This document shows, piece by piece, positions 1-5,607 of a DNA stretch of 8,888 nt. The translations under genes and the position numbers were made by a program. Position 1 is the stretch's first letter. Each line of letters begins with the position of its first letter. Under the pieces are notes generated by a model. The model ran no database searches and had not been told where the DNA came from. It saw nothing but the letters and a program-made list of their open reading frames with translations. The stretch is taken from the NCBI GenBank assembly GCA_023444445.1, contig JAEXMK010000123.1, forward strand, positions 1 to 8,888, given 5' to 3'. Source of the stretch: Pseudomonadota bacterium. Lineage in GTDB: Bacteria; Pseudomonadota; Alphaproteobacteria; Rhizobiales; Rhizobiaceae.

Positions 1-88
1 CGCGAACGCGCGAACGGCGAGCCTTGTTGACTGCGGTACGGCGAGCGATCTTGCGGGTCGCCTTTTTCGCCGAAGTTGTATTGGCCAT
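1..88 (-). CDS. rpsT: 30S ribosomal protein S20, N-terminal part (cut by window edge)
   Basis: The minus strand from 88 encodes [17 protein letters not shown] and continues, very basic, to the window edge (29 full codons visible). This is the typical S20 start: Ala-Asn-Thr followed by Ser-Ala-Lys-Lys and a Lys/Arg-rich helix. S20 is a primary 16S rRNA-binding protein of the small subunit that helps early 30S assembly. The start is supported by GAGAGG (minus strand, 94-99) five bases upstream of the ATG. A promoter lies about 130 bp upstream (218-246), so the gene has its own transcript with a leader of roughly 120 nt. S20 is autoregulated at translation in E. coli; the leader here has an inverted repeat touching the ribosome binding site. 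In rhizobia dnaA usually follows; it cannot be seen here. The family call is firm; the full length cannot be judged. Confidence 0.93.
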
Positions 89-93
89 GTATG

Positions 94-99
94 CCTCTC
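94..99 (-). promoter_or_regulatory. Ribosome binding site of rpsT
   Basis: GAGAGG on the minus strand, five bases before the ATG at 88. It fixes the rpsT start. One arm of an inverted repeat (98-105) overlaps its 5' edge. Confidence 0.7.
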
Positions 100-148
100 T
101 TCGAATTCAAACCAAATTCCGCAACCATAGGATCGGGTCGTTCGAAGA
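98..148 (-). repeat. Inverted repeat in the rpsT leader next to the ribosome binding site
   Basis: On the plus strand TCTTCGAA (98-105) is the exact reverse complement of TTCGAAGA (141-148), giving a possible 8-bp stem closing a 35-nt loop in the rpsT leader RNA. The proximal arm overlaps the first two bases of the Shine-Dalgarno sequence. Both arms contain the palindrome TTCGAA, so alternative pairings, such as a GGTC/GACC stem at about 136-150, are possible. Whether it folds or regulates is inference. Confidence 0.4.
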
Positions 149-217
149 CCTCAGGTAACCCAAGAATGCGGGAGTAATTTCGGACAAGCCGGATGGCTTT
201 CCTTAACCGTGGGCGGG

Positions 218-246
218 CATATACCGCTAAAGCGTACGCCCGTCAA
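218..246 (-). promoter_or_regulatory. Sigma70-type promoter for rpsT
   Basis: On the minus strand TTGACG (-35, 241-246) is followed by a 17-base spacer and TATATG (-10, 218-223). The -35 matches consensus at five of six positions and the spacing is ideal. A GC-rich stretch follows the -10, as is common in promoters of ribosomal genes under stringent control. Transcription would start near 211, giving an rpsT leader of about 120 nt. The position just after the enoyl-CoA hydratase gene fits a separate rpsT unit. The start site is inferred. Confidence 0.65.
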
Positions 247-273
247 CGCGCAAAACGCCTAAAAGCGCCGATA

Positions 274-298
274 TTCCGAATCCTTAGCGATTCCGGAA
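274..298. repeat. Hairpin with two GANTC sites across the hydratase stop codon
   Basis: TTCCGAATC (274-282) pairs with GATTC and GGAA (289-298) with one bulged base at 294, giving nine base pairs around a 6-base loop that contains the hydratase stop codon. Each arm contains a GANTC motif (GAATC 278-282, GATTC 289-293), the recognition site of the alphaproteobacterial cell-cycle methylase CcrM. No T-run follows directly on the minus strand, so I do not call a rho-independent terminator. Confidence 0.5.
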
Positions 299-1057
299 AG
301 CGGGTTTGCGCTTTTCCACGAAGGCCGCCATGCCCTCCTTCTGATCCGCTGTCGCAAAGAGCGATTGGAAGGCACGCCGTTCATATCTCAGACCCTCGGC
401 GAGTGGCACCTCGAAGGAGCGGTTGACGCTTTCCTTGGCCATCAGCACGGAAGCGCGCGACAGCGAGGCGATGCGGGTCGCGGCCTCGACGGCAACGTCC
501 ATGAGATCCGCAGCCGGCACGATACGCGACACGAGGCCGGCGCGCTCGGCTTCCGCCGCATCCATCATGCGACCGGTCAGCACCAGGTCCATGGCCTTCG
601 CCTTGCCCACTGCCCGCGTCAGCCGCTGCGAGCCGCCCATGCCGGGAATGACGCCGAGGGTGATTTCCGGCTGGCCGAACTTCGCCGTGTCCGATGCGAT
701 GATGAAATCGCACATCATCGCCAGTTCACAGCCACCGCCAAGCGCAAAACCGGAAACGGCGGCGATGACAGGTTTGCGGGTGGCCGCGACCTCATCCCAG
801 CCGCCGAGGAAATCGCCGACATAGGCGTCGACGAAATCAAGCCCCTGCATTTCCTTGATGTCGGCACCGGCGGCAAACGCCTTTTCAGAGCCGGTGATAA
901 TAATCGCGCCGATGGAATCATCTACGGAGAACGAAGCCAGAATGTGCCGCAGTTCTTTCAGGAGCGCCGAATTGAGGGCGTTGAGCGCCTTGGGGCGGTT
1001 GAGCGTGATGACACCCACCTCATCGCGTTTCTCGACCAATATCGTTTCATAGTCCAC
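284..1057 (-). CDS. Enoyl-CoA hydratase (crotonase family)
   Basis: A 257-residue protein of the usual length for monofunctional crotonases, which hydrate trans-2-enoyl-CoA to 3-hydroxyacyl-CoA in fatty acid beta-oxidation. Visible landmarks are the N-terminal [14 protein letters not shown], the oxyanion-hole segment AFAAGADI (60-67), [11 protein letters not shown] with catalytic Glu111, and [15 protein letters not shown] with catalytic Glu131; these correspond to the two acid/base glutamates of rat mitochondrial crotonase. The GTG at 1057 is chosen because AGGGGAG lies six bases upstream and it gives the family's normal N-terminus (MDYETI). An upstream in-frame ATG at 1087 would add ten residues and has a poorer ribosome site. 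The gene follows mutM by 32 bp and probably shares its transcript. Related rhizobial genes have been labelled fadB or fadB1, but there is no dehydrogenase domain, so I give no symbol. The precise acyl-CoA substrate cannot be read from the sequence. Confidence 0.92.
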   Translation of the reverse strand: MDYETILVEKRDEVGVITLNRPKALNALNSALLKELRHILASFSVDDSIGAIIITGSEKAFAAGADIKEMQGLDFVDAYVGDFLGGWDEVAATRKPVIAAVSGFALGGGCELAMMCDFIIASDTAKFGQPEITLGVIPGMGGSQRLTRAVGKAKAMDLVLTGRMMDAAEAERAGLVSRIVPAADLMDVAVEAATRIASLSRASVLMAKESVNRSFEVPLAEGLRYERRAFQSLFATADQKEGMAAFVEKRKPAFRNR

Positions 1058-1063
1058 GGCAAT

Positions 1064-1070
1064 CTCCCCT
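1064..1070 (-). promoter_or_regulatory. Ribosome binding site deciding the hydratase start
   Basis: AGGGGAG on the minus strand with six bases to the GTG at 1057. It is the strongest Shine-Dalgarno sequence near either candidate start and lies inside the ten-codon extension implied by the ATG at 1087, so it argues for the GTG. Confidence 0.7.
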
Positions 1071-1089
1071 TCTGCGTAGTCCAACATTG

Positions 1090-1986
1090 TTACTTCTGGC
1101 AGGCGGCACAATAGAATGTGGAACGGCCGGCCTGCACAATCCTTTCGACCGTACTCCCGCAGCCGGGTGTCCGGCAAGGCTGGCCTTCCTGATCGTAGAC
1201 CGAAAAGGAATGCTGGAAATATCCGAGCGTTCCGTCCGTCTGTATATGATCTCGCAGGGAGGAGCCGCCGGCGGCAATCGCGTCGGCAATCACGTCGCGG
1301 ATTTTCTCCGTCAGATCGATGAGCTGCGCTTTGGGTTTGCCGCCTTTCGTCACCAGCGTTCCCGCTGCCCGCAGAGGCGAAAGATGCGCGCGCCACAAGG
1401 CCTCGCAGACATAGATATTGCCGAGACCGGCGATGACCTTTTGATCCAGCAGCGTGCTTTTCAGCGGTTGGCTTTTGTCCTCAAACCGGCTCGCCAGATA
1501 ATCGGCGCTCAGCGCGTTGCCCGTCGGCTCCGGGCCAAGCTCTGCGAAAGCAGGGTAAAGATCGAGCTTGTTGCGTTCCACCAGATGCATGAAACCGAAG
1601 CGGCGCGGATCATTATAGATAACACAGACGCGCTCCTCTCCCTTATCCAGATGGAAGACGACGTGGTCATGCTTACCGTCTTTCGAGCGCGCATAATGAA
1701 ACGTGCCGGGCGCTTCGCTGCCCTCACCTTTTTCCGCCTCGATGCGGAACGAGCCGGACATGCCAAGATGGGACACGATCGTCAGCCCGCCCTCAAGCTC
1801 GATAAGGAGATATTTCGCCCTGCGTCCAAGCGAGATGATCGTCTTTCCCTCAATAAGCTCCGCGAAATCCTCTGGAAACGGAAACCGCAGATCGGGACGG
1901 CCGAGATGGAGCTTGCGGACCTTTGCACCTTCCATGGCGGGTGCGAGGCCACGTCTGACGGTTTCGACTTCTGGCAATTCTGGCAT
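1090..1986 (-). CDS. mutM: Formamidopyrimidine-DNA glycosylase (Fpg/MutM)
   Basis: This 298-residue bifunctional glycosylase/AP lyase removes 8-oxoguanine and formamidopyrimidines from DNA. The start at 1986 is fixed by chemistry: Pro2 must be the N-terminus after Met removal, and the protein begins [13 protein letters not shown] with Pro2 and Glu3. Other landmarks are Lys58 in [11 protein letters not shown], Met76 in SHLGMSG, the NDPRRFGF loop (125-132; Arg129/Phe131 region intercalates into DNA), the helix-two-turn-helix around [13 protein letters not shown] (186-198), and a C-terminal zinc finger with Cys271, Cys276, Cys293 and Cys296 and Arg288 near the tip. It is longer than the E. coli enzyme (269), mainly through a charged insert at about 83-106, and the first zinc pair is C-x4-C rather than C-x2-C. 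An in-frame ATG at 2067 would add 27 residues before Pro2 and is rejected. It is divergent from ubiE and leads into the hydratase gene. Confidence 0.97.
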   Translation of the reverse strand: MPELPEVETVRRGLAPAMEGAKVRKLHLGRPDLRFPFPEDFAELIEGKTIISLGRRAKYLLIELEGGLTIVSHLGMSGSFRIEAEKGEGSEAPGTFHYARSKDGKHDHVVFHLDKGEERVCVIYNDPRRFGFMHLVERNKLDLYPAFAELGPEPTGNALSADYLASRFEDKSQPLKSTLLDQKVIAGLGNIYVCEALWRAHLSPLRAAGTLVTKGGKPKAQLIDLTEKIRDVIADAIAAGGSSLRDHIQTDGTLGYFQHSFSVYDQEGQPCRTPGCGSTVERIVQAGRSTFYCAACQK

Positions 1987-2013
1987 CTGGCTTATCCGGC
2001 AGTTTATCGTTAG

Positions 2014-2025
2014 GACCATGTGGTC
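2014..2025. promoter_or_regulatory. Palindrome in the mutM/ubiE divergent region (candidate operator)
   Basis: GACCATGTGGTC has five-base inverted arms (GACCA/TGGTC) around two central bases. It lies in the 143-bp region between the divergent mutM and ubiE starts, directly before TATACA (2026-2031), which could serve as a -10 element for ubiE with TTTATC (2003-2008) as a poor -35 at 17 bases. On the minus strand the same bases read TATAGA. No regulator is recognised; a 12-bp palindrome can occur by chance. Confidence 0.3.
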
Positions 2026-2062
2026 TATACAGTGCACGCGAAATGTCGCGCCCAGGCGATGC

Positions 2063-2081
2063 GGCAACAGATAGCGTTGCC
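2063..2081. repeat. Small inverted repeat in the ubiE leader
   Basis: GGCAAC (2063-2068) and GTTGCC (2076-2081) form a perfect 6-bp stem with a 7-base loop, about 50 bases before the ubiE start. It could be a leader hairpin for ubiE. There is no T-run, so it is not a terminator. Confidence 0.35.
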
Positions 2082-2118
2082 ATGGCGTTTCCGCTATGGT
2101 CCGCCACGCAATAAATAT

Positions 2119-2123
2119 GGAGA
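2119..2123 (+). promoter_or_regulatory. Ribosome binding site deciding the ubiE start
   Basis: GGAGA precedes two tandem in-frame ATG codons at 2127 and 2130. Spacing is three bases to the first and six to the second, so the second is preferred. Confidence 0.6.
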
Positions 2124-2129
2124 CAGATG

Positions 2130-2906
2130 ATGACCGACGCCCGTACGACCGCAGAAGGTGGCATGGAAACGTCCTATGGCTTTCACAAGGTGGATGAAGG
2201 CAAGAAGCAGGGGCTGGTCAACGAAGTCTTCCACAAGGTGGCCAAGCGCTACGACATCATGAATGACGTGATGTCGGCCGGCCTGCACCGGCTGTGGAAG
2301 GACGCCATGGTCTCCTCGCTTTCGCCGCGCAAGGATCCTTCCTACAAGATCCTGGACGTCGCGGGCGGCACCGGCGATATCGCCTTCCGCATCATCGAAG
2401 CCTCCAACCGTCTGGCGCATGCCACCGTTCTCGATATCAATGGCTCGATGCTGGCCGTGGGCGAGGAGCGCGCCGCGAAAAAGAAGCTTTCCGACAATCT
2501 GACCTTCGTCGAGGCCAATGCCGAGGAACTGCCCTTTGAGGCAAACAGTTTCGATGCCTATACGATCGCATTCGGCATTCGCAACGTGCCACGCATCGAT
2601 GTCGCGCTGAAGGAGGCCTACCGCGTGCTGAAACGTGGCGGACGGCTGCTGGTGCTGGAATTTTCCGAAGTCGAAATGCCGCTGCTCGACCGCGTTTATG
2701 ACGCATGGTCGTTCAACGCCATTCCGCAATTCGGCAAGATGATCACAGGCGACGCCGAACCCTACCAATATCTGGTCGAGTCGATCCGCAAATTCCCCAA
2801 TCAGGAGGATTTTGCGACGATGATCCGTACCGCCGGTTTCTCCCGCGTGACGTATAGCAATTACACTGGCGGCATCGCTGCCCTGCATTCCGGCTGGAAG
2901 CTTTAA
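2130..2906 (+). CDS. ubiE: Ubiquinone/menaquinone C-methyltransferase UbiE
   Basis: This 258-residue SAM-dependent methyltransferase carries out the C-methylation of the demethoxy-benzoquinol ring in ubiquinone synthesis (and demethylmenaquinol methylation where menaquinone is made). Both family signatures are present: [16 protein letters not shown] (41-56) and [15 protein letters not shown] (165-179). The SAM site shows motif [11 protein letters not shown] (74-83), the acidic strand end VLDIN (100-104) and the stretch [20 protein letters not shown] (129-148). The length matches the family. The second of two tandem ATGs is chosen on ribosome-site spacing; the first adds one Met. ubiB follows after 36 bp, so the two are probably cotranscribed and the products act at the inner face of the cytoplasmic membrane in quinone assembly. 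Most alphaproteobacteria of this group are ubiquinone-only, so the ubiquinone reaction is the likely one. Confidence 0.96.
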   Translation: MTDARTTAEGGMETSYGFHKVDEGKKQGLVNEVFHKVAKRYDIMNDVMSAGLHRLWKDAMVSSLSPRKDPSYKILDVAGGTGDIAFRIIEASNRLAHATVLDINGSMLAVGEERAAKKKLSDNLTFVEANAEELPFEANSFDAYTIAFGIRNVPRIDVALKEAYRVLKRGGRLLVLEFSEVEMPLLDRVYDAWSFNAIPQFGKMITGDAEPYQYLVESIRKFPNQEDFATMIRTAGFSRVTYSNYTGGIAALHSGWKL

Positions 2907-2910
2907 AACC

Positions 2911-2940
2911 ATGCCCGCCAGACGCAGGAGACAAGCATAA
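2911..2940 (+). other. Nine-codon mini-ORF between ubiE and ubiB
   Basis: An ATG at 2911 opens MPARRRRQA and stops with TAA at 2938-2940, two bases before the ubiB ATG. The ubiB Shine-Dalgarno-like AGGAG (2926-2930) sits inside it and lies twelve bases from the ubiB start, longer than usual. Ribosomes stopping at this TAA could reinitiate on ubiB. The upstream signal for the mini-ORF is weak (GGAAG at 2895-2899), so translation is uncertain. Confidence 0.25.
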
Positions 2941-2942
2941 GC

Positions 2943-4517
2943 ATGAGTACTTTGGGCGCATATTTCCGCCTCGCAAGGGTTGGCTGGGTTCTCGTGCGCG
3001 AAGGCGTCGTGCTGGCCCTGCCGTCCGATGACCTGCCCGCCCCCGCGCAATTATTGAAAGCACTACTGAAGCCCTTCGCCCGCAGCAAAGCGAAACGGGC
3101 GCAACGCAGCGACCGGCTGGCCGTGGCTGTCGAGCGGCTCGGGCCTTCCTATGTCAAGATGGGCCAGTTTCTGGCGACGAGGCCGGATGTGGTGGGCGCC
3201 GATTTCGCCGACGATCTTGCAAGCCTTCAGGACCGTATGGCCTTTTTCCCGGCGGCTGCGGCGAAAGCCAATATCGAGGGTTCACTCGGAAGGTCGGTTT
3301 CGGAGCTCTACAGGGAATTTGGCGATCCGATTGCTGCGGCGTCCATCGCGCAGGTGCATCCGGCCATGGTCGATACACCAAAGGGGCCGCGCAAGGTGGC
3401 CGTCAAGGTCATTCGCCCCGGTGTTCGCCAGCGTTTCCAGAACGATCTCGAGGCGATGTATCTGATCGCCGACCTGCAGCAGCGTTTCGTCCGCTCCGCG
3501 CGCCGCCTGCGCCCGGTCGAAGTGACGCGCACGCTGGAGCAGACCACCAAGATCGAGATGGATCTGCGGCTCGAGGCAGCGGCACTGTCCGAACTTGCGG
3601 AAAACACGAAGAACGATCCGGGTTTCCGGGTTCCGGAAGTGGATTGGGAACGCACCGGGCGCGACGTCGTCACCATGGAATGGATCGACGGCATCAAGAT
3701 GTCGGATATAGAGGGCCTGAAGGCCGCTGGCCACGACCTGAACAAGCTCGCCGACACGCTGATCCAGTCCTTCCTGCGGCACACGCTACGGGACGGTTTT
3801 TTCCATGCCGACATGCATCCCGGCAACCTCTTCGTTGATGCGAAGGGCGAGATCGTCGCCGTGGATATGGGCATTGCCGGGCGGCTCGGCAAAAAGGAAC
3901 GCCGCTTCCTTGCCGAAATCCTCTACGGCTTCATTACCCGCGACTACATGCGGGTGGCGGAGGTGCATTTCGAGGCCGGTTACGTGCCGGGACATCACGA
4001 CAAAGCCAGCTTCGCCCAGGCGATCCGCGCCATTGGCGAGCCGATCCATGGCCAGCCGGCCGAGACGATTTCCATGGGCAAGCTGCTCACCCTCCTCTTC
4101 GAAGTGACCGAACTTTTCGACATGGAAACGCGGCCGGAACTCGTGATGCTGCAAAAGACCATGGTGGTGGTGGAAGGCGTGTCGCGCATGCTCAATCCGC
4201 GCTTCAACATGTGGAAGGCAGCCGATCCGGTCGTCGGCGGCTGGATCCGCGACAATCTCGGCCCAAAACGCATCGCCACCGATCTGAAGGATGGCGTGAA
4301 GGCGGCCCTAAAGCTCGCCGAGGCGGTACCCGAGATCGCCGCCAAGACCGAGAAGCTGCATTCCGAACTGATGTATATGAGCGAGAACGGGCTGCGTTTC
4401 GACGCGCAGACGGCGGAAGCGATCGGCCAGGCGGAAGCACGCCATACCAAATGGGGTCGCGTCGCACTCTGGGTCATTGCACTGACACTTGTTTACATTG
4501 CAATCAGGGTGAGTTGA
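2943..4517 (+). CDS. ubiB: UbiB family atypical kinase/ATPase for ubiquinone biosynthesis
   Basis: This 524-residue member of the UbiB/ADCK/ABC1 family is needed for ubiquinone synthesis, where it is thought to use ATP hydrolysis to help lipid intermediates reach the Ubi enzymes. Diagnostic features are the KxGQ motif (Lys72, Gln75 in VKMGQ) in the N-terminal extension, the alanine-rich loop AAASIAQVH (131-139) replacing the usual kinase glycine loop, the ATP lysine Lys155 in VAVKVI, the ExD motif Glu205/Asp207, the catalytic-loop HADMHPGN (288-295), and DMG (308-310) in the place of kinase DFG. The last 20 residues form one hydrophobic membrane anchor, whereas E. coli UbiB (546 residues) has two C-terminal segments. 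It follows ubiE by 36 bp with no ubiJ in between. The start agrees with the family; its ribosome site AGGAG is twelve bases away, and no other in-frame start is available nearby upstream. Confidence 0.95.
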   Translation: MSTLGAYFRLARVGWVLVREGVVLALPSDDLPAPAQLLKALLKPFARSKAKRAQRSDRLAVAVERLGPSYVKMGQFLATRPDVVGADFADDLASLQDRMAFFPAAAAKANIEGSLGRSVSELYREFGDPIAAASIAQVHPAMVDTPKGPRKVAVKVIRPGVRQRFQNDLEAMYLIADLQQRFVRSARRLRPVEVTRTLEQTTKIEMDLRLEAAALSELAENTKNDPGFRVPEVDWERTGRDVVTMEWIDGIKMSDIEGLKAAGHDLNKLADTLIQSFLRHTLRDGFFHADMHPGNLFVDAKGEIVAVDMGIAGRLGKKERRFLAEILYGFITRDYMRVAEVHFEAGYVPGHHDKASFAQAIRAIGEPIHGQPAETISMGKLLTLLFEVTELFDMETRPELVMLQKTMVVVEGVSRMLNPRFNMWKAADPVVGGWIRDNLGPKRIATDLKDGVKAALKLAEAVPEIAAKTEKLHSELMYMSENGLRFDAQTAEAIGQAEARHTKWGRVALWVIALTLVYIAIRVS

Positions 4518-4684
4518 CCCTGCGAAGGTTGGCGCGTGCCATGCTTATGTAATGTATCGGAGCGATAAGAGCCCGATCTTCAAGCGAGACGGGTGATGAA
4601 TACGGGTAAGGGCTGCTTTGAGGCCTTGGAGCAATTTCGCCAGCACTTGGCAGCCGGGATGATGCCGGACGGGATTAGAGTTTC
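4518..4684 (+). other. Intergenic region ubiB to the hydroxylase gene
   Basis: These 167 bp hold no credible gene. TATCG GAG CGATA (4555-4567) is a perfect 5-bp inverted repeat with a 3-base loop, too small and without a T-run to be a terminator. The stretch TTATGTAATGTAT (about 4545-4557) is the only AT-rich patch that might hold a -10 for the downstream gene, but no well-spaced -35 is clear. The gap is large enough for the hydroxylase to have its own promoter. Confidence 0.4.
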
Positions 4685-5599
4685 ATGGCAAAAGCGCAGA
4701 TAATAAAACAGGTCCTCTCCTATTCGTCGTGGCCGCTGGTCTTCATCGGCGGCCTGGTGGGGTCCTATTTCGCTTTCGCTGGCAGCCATCCGATCGCGAC
4801 CTTTCTGGCTGTTTATGCTGGCGCGGTTCTCACCCTGTTTCTTCTTGAGCGCTATATTCCCTATGAAGTCGAATGGCTTGAGGGTGATGGCGAGACCATG
4901 ACCAGCATCGGTCATACGCTTCTGACCAAAGGGCTTGTGCAGCTCGCTGCCGCCGCAGCGGCCATCTTCCCGATGCTGGCCGCCAATGTGCTGCAGCCGC
5001 TCGCGGCAATGCGCTTCGACCTATGGCCCTCTCACCTGCCTGTCATCGTGCAGGTTGCGCTTGCGGTGACGATTGCCGAATTCGGTCTCTACTGGGCCCA
5101 TCGCATTGCGCATGAAACCGTGTTTTTCTGGCGCTTCCATGCGCTGCATCACAGTGTCGTGCGGCTCTGGGTCGTGAATACGGGCCGGTTCCATGTGGCC
5201 GATTCCCTGTTCAAGATCGCACTCAGCCAGATTCCGCTCTATTTCATGGGTGCGCCGCTTCAGGTCTTCTGGTGGCTGGGTGCCGTGACCGCATTCATCG
5301 GTATCCTGACCCATTGCAACGTCGATATGAGAACGGGGCTGCTCGATTACGTCTTCAGCACGCCGCGCCTGCACCGCTGGCACCATTCGAAACAACTTCC
5401 GGAAGGTAATACCAATTACGGCGAGAACCTCGTCATCTTCGATATTATCTTCGGCTCCTACCATAACCCCGACCGGCCTTCGTCCACCGATATCGGCATC
5501 AAGGGTGAGATCGCCAAAGGCTTTGTGCCGCAGCTTCTCCAGCCCTTTACCAAAGAGGGCGTCCGCCAGATCATCGGCAAAGATAAAAAGGTCAATTGA
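4685..5599 (+). CDS. olsE: Membrane di-iron fatty acid hydroxylase superfamily protein, probable ornithine-lipid hydroxylase OlsE
   Basis: The 304-residue protein has the three histidine clusters of the fatty acid hydroxylase/sterol desaturase superfamily: HRIAH (139-143), HALHH (152-156) and HRWHH (230-234), which bind a di-iron centre that hydroxylates with O2. Hydrophobic segments at about 16-32, 36-58, 82-104, 117-137 and 178-209 place it in the membrane with the histidines on the cytoplasmic side. NTNYGENL (242-249) is typical of the bacterial branch. I assign OlsE, which hydroxylates the ornithine head group of ornithine lipids, because the A. tumefaciens OlsE gene, as I remember it (locus around Atu0318), lies a few genes from dnaA in just this context. 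That is recall, not alignment; a sterol-desaturase-like hydroxylase with another lipid substrate remains possible. The family call is firm (about 0.95), the OlsE name moderate. The ribosome site before the ATG is weak. It converges with the MmcQ-like gene, 8 bp between stops. Confidence 0.7.
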   Translation: MAKAQIIKQVLSYSSWPLVFIGGLVGSYFAFAGSHPIATFLAVYAGAVLTLFLLERYIPYEVEWLEGDGETMTSIGHTLLTKGLVQLAAAAAAIFPMLAANVLQPLAAMRFDLWPSHLPVIVQVALAVTIAEFGLYWAHRIAHETVFFWRFHALHHSVVRLWVVNTGRFHVADSLFKIALSQIPLYFMGAPLQVFWWLGAVTAFIGILTHCNVDMRTGLLDYVFSTPRLHRWHHSKQLPEGNTNYGENLVIFDIIFGSYHNPDRPSSTDIGIKGEIAKGFVPQLLQPFTKEGVRQIIGKDKKVN

Positions 5600-5607
5600 A
5601 GCGAAAA

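Noticed and set aside
247..273. Rho-independent terminator after the hydratase gene
   Set aside because: The T-runs (TTTT) are short and not placed directly after a stable stem, and the region runs straight into the rpsT promoter.
1..300. Chromosomal origin or DnaA boxes near rpsT
   Set aside because: I looked for TTATNCACA-type boxes on both strands and saw no convincing match; the origin is not shown to be in this window.
1058..1396. Long upstream extension of the enoyl-CoA hydratase reading frame (370 residues in all)
   Set aside because: It runs through the mutM C-terminal coding region in another frame and is Arg-rich with no crotonase character; the family length and the AGGGGAG site support the GTG at 1057.
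1087..2013. 308-codon open frame on the plus strand opposite mutM
   Set aside because: It is a complete antisense shadow of mutM, with no family features; high-GC codon bias opens such frames.
1987..2067. 27-residue N-terminal extension of MutM
   Set aside because: Pro2 of MutM is the catalytic N-terminus, so the protein must begin at the ATG at 1986.
2094..3050. 318-codon open frame on the minus strand opposite ubiE
   Set aside because: It is antisense to ubiE and the ubiB start, rich in His, Gly and Arg, and shows no recognisable domain.
4655..4680. Terminator or riboswitch before the hydroxylase gene
   Set aside because: The CCGG repeats give only a 4-bp stem with no T-run, and no known aptamer pattern is visible.
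4580..4915. 111-codon minus-strand frame spanning the gap before the hydroxylase gene
   Set aside because: Most of it is antisense to the hydroxylase coding region, and no ribosome site or family pattern is seen.
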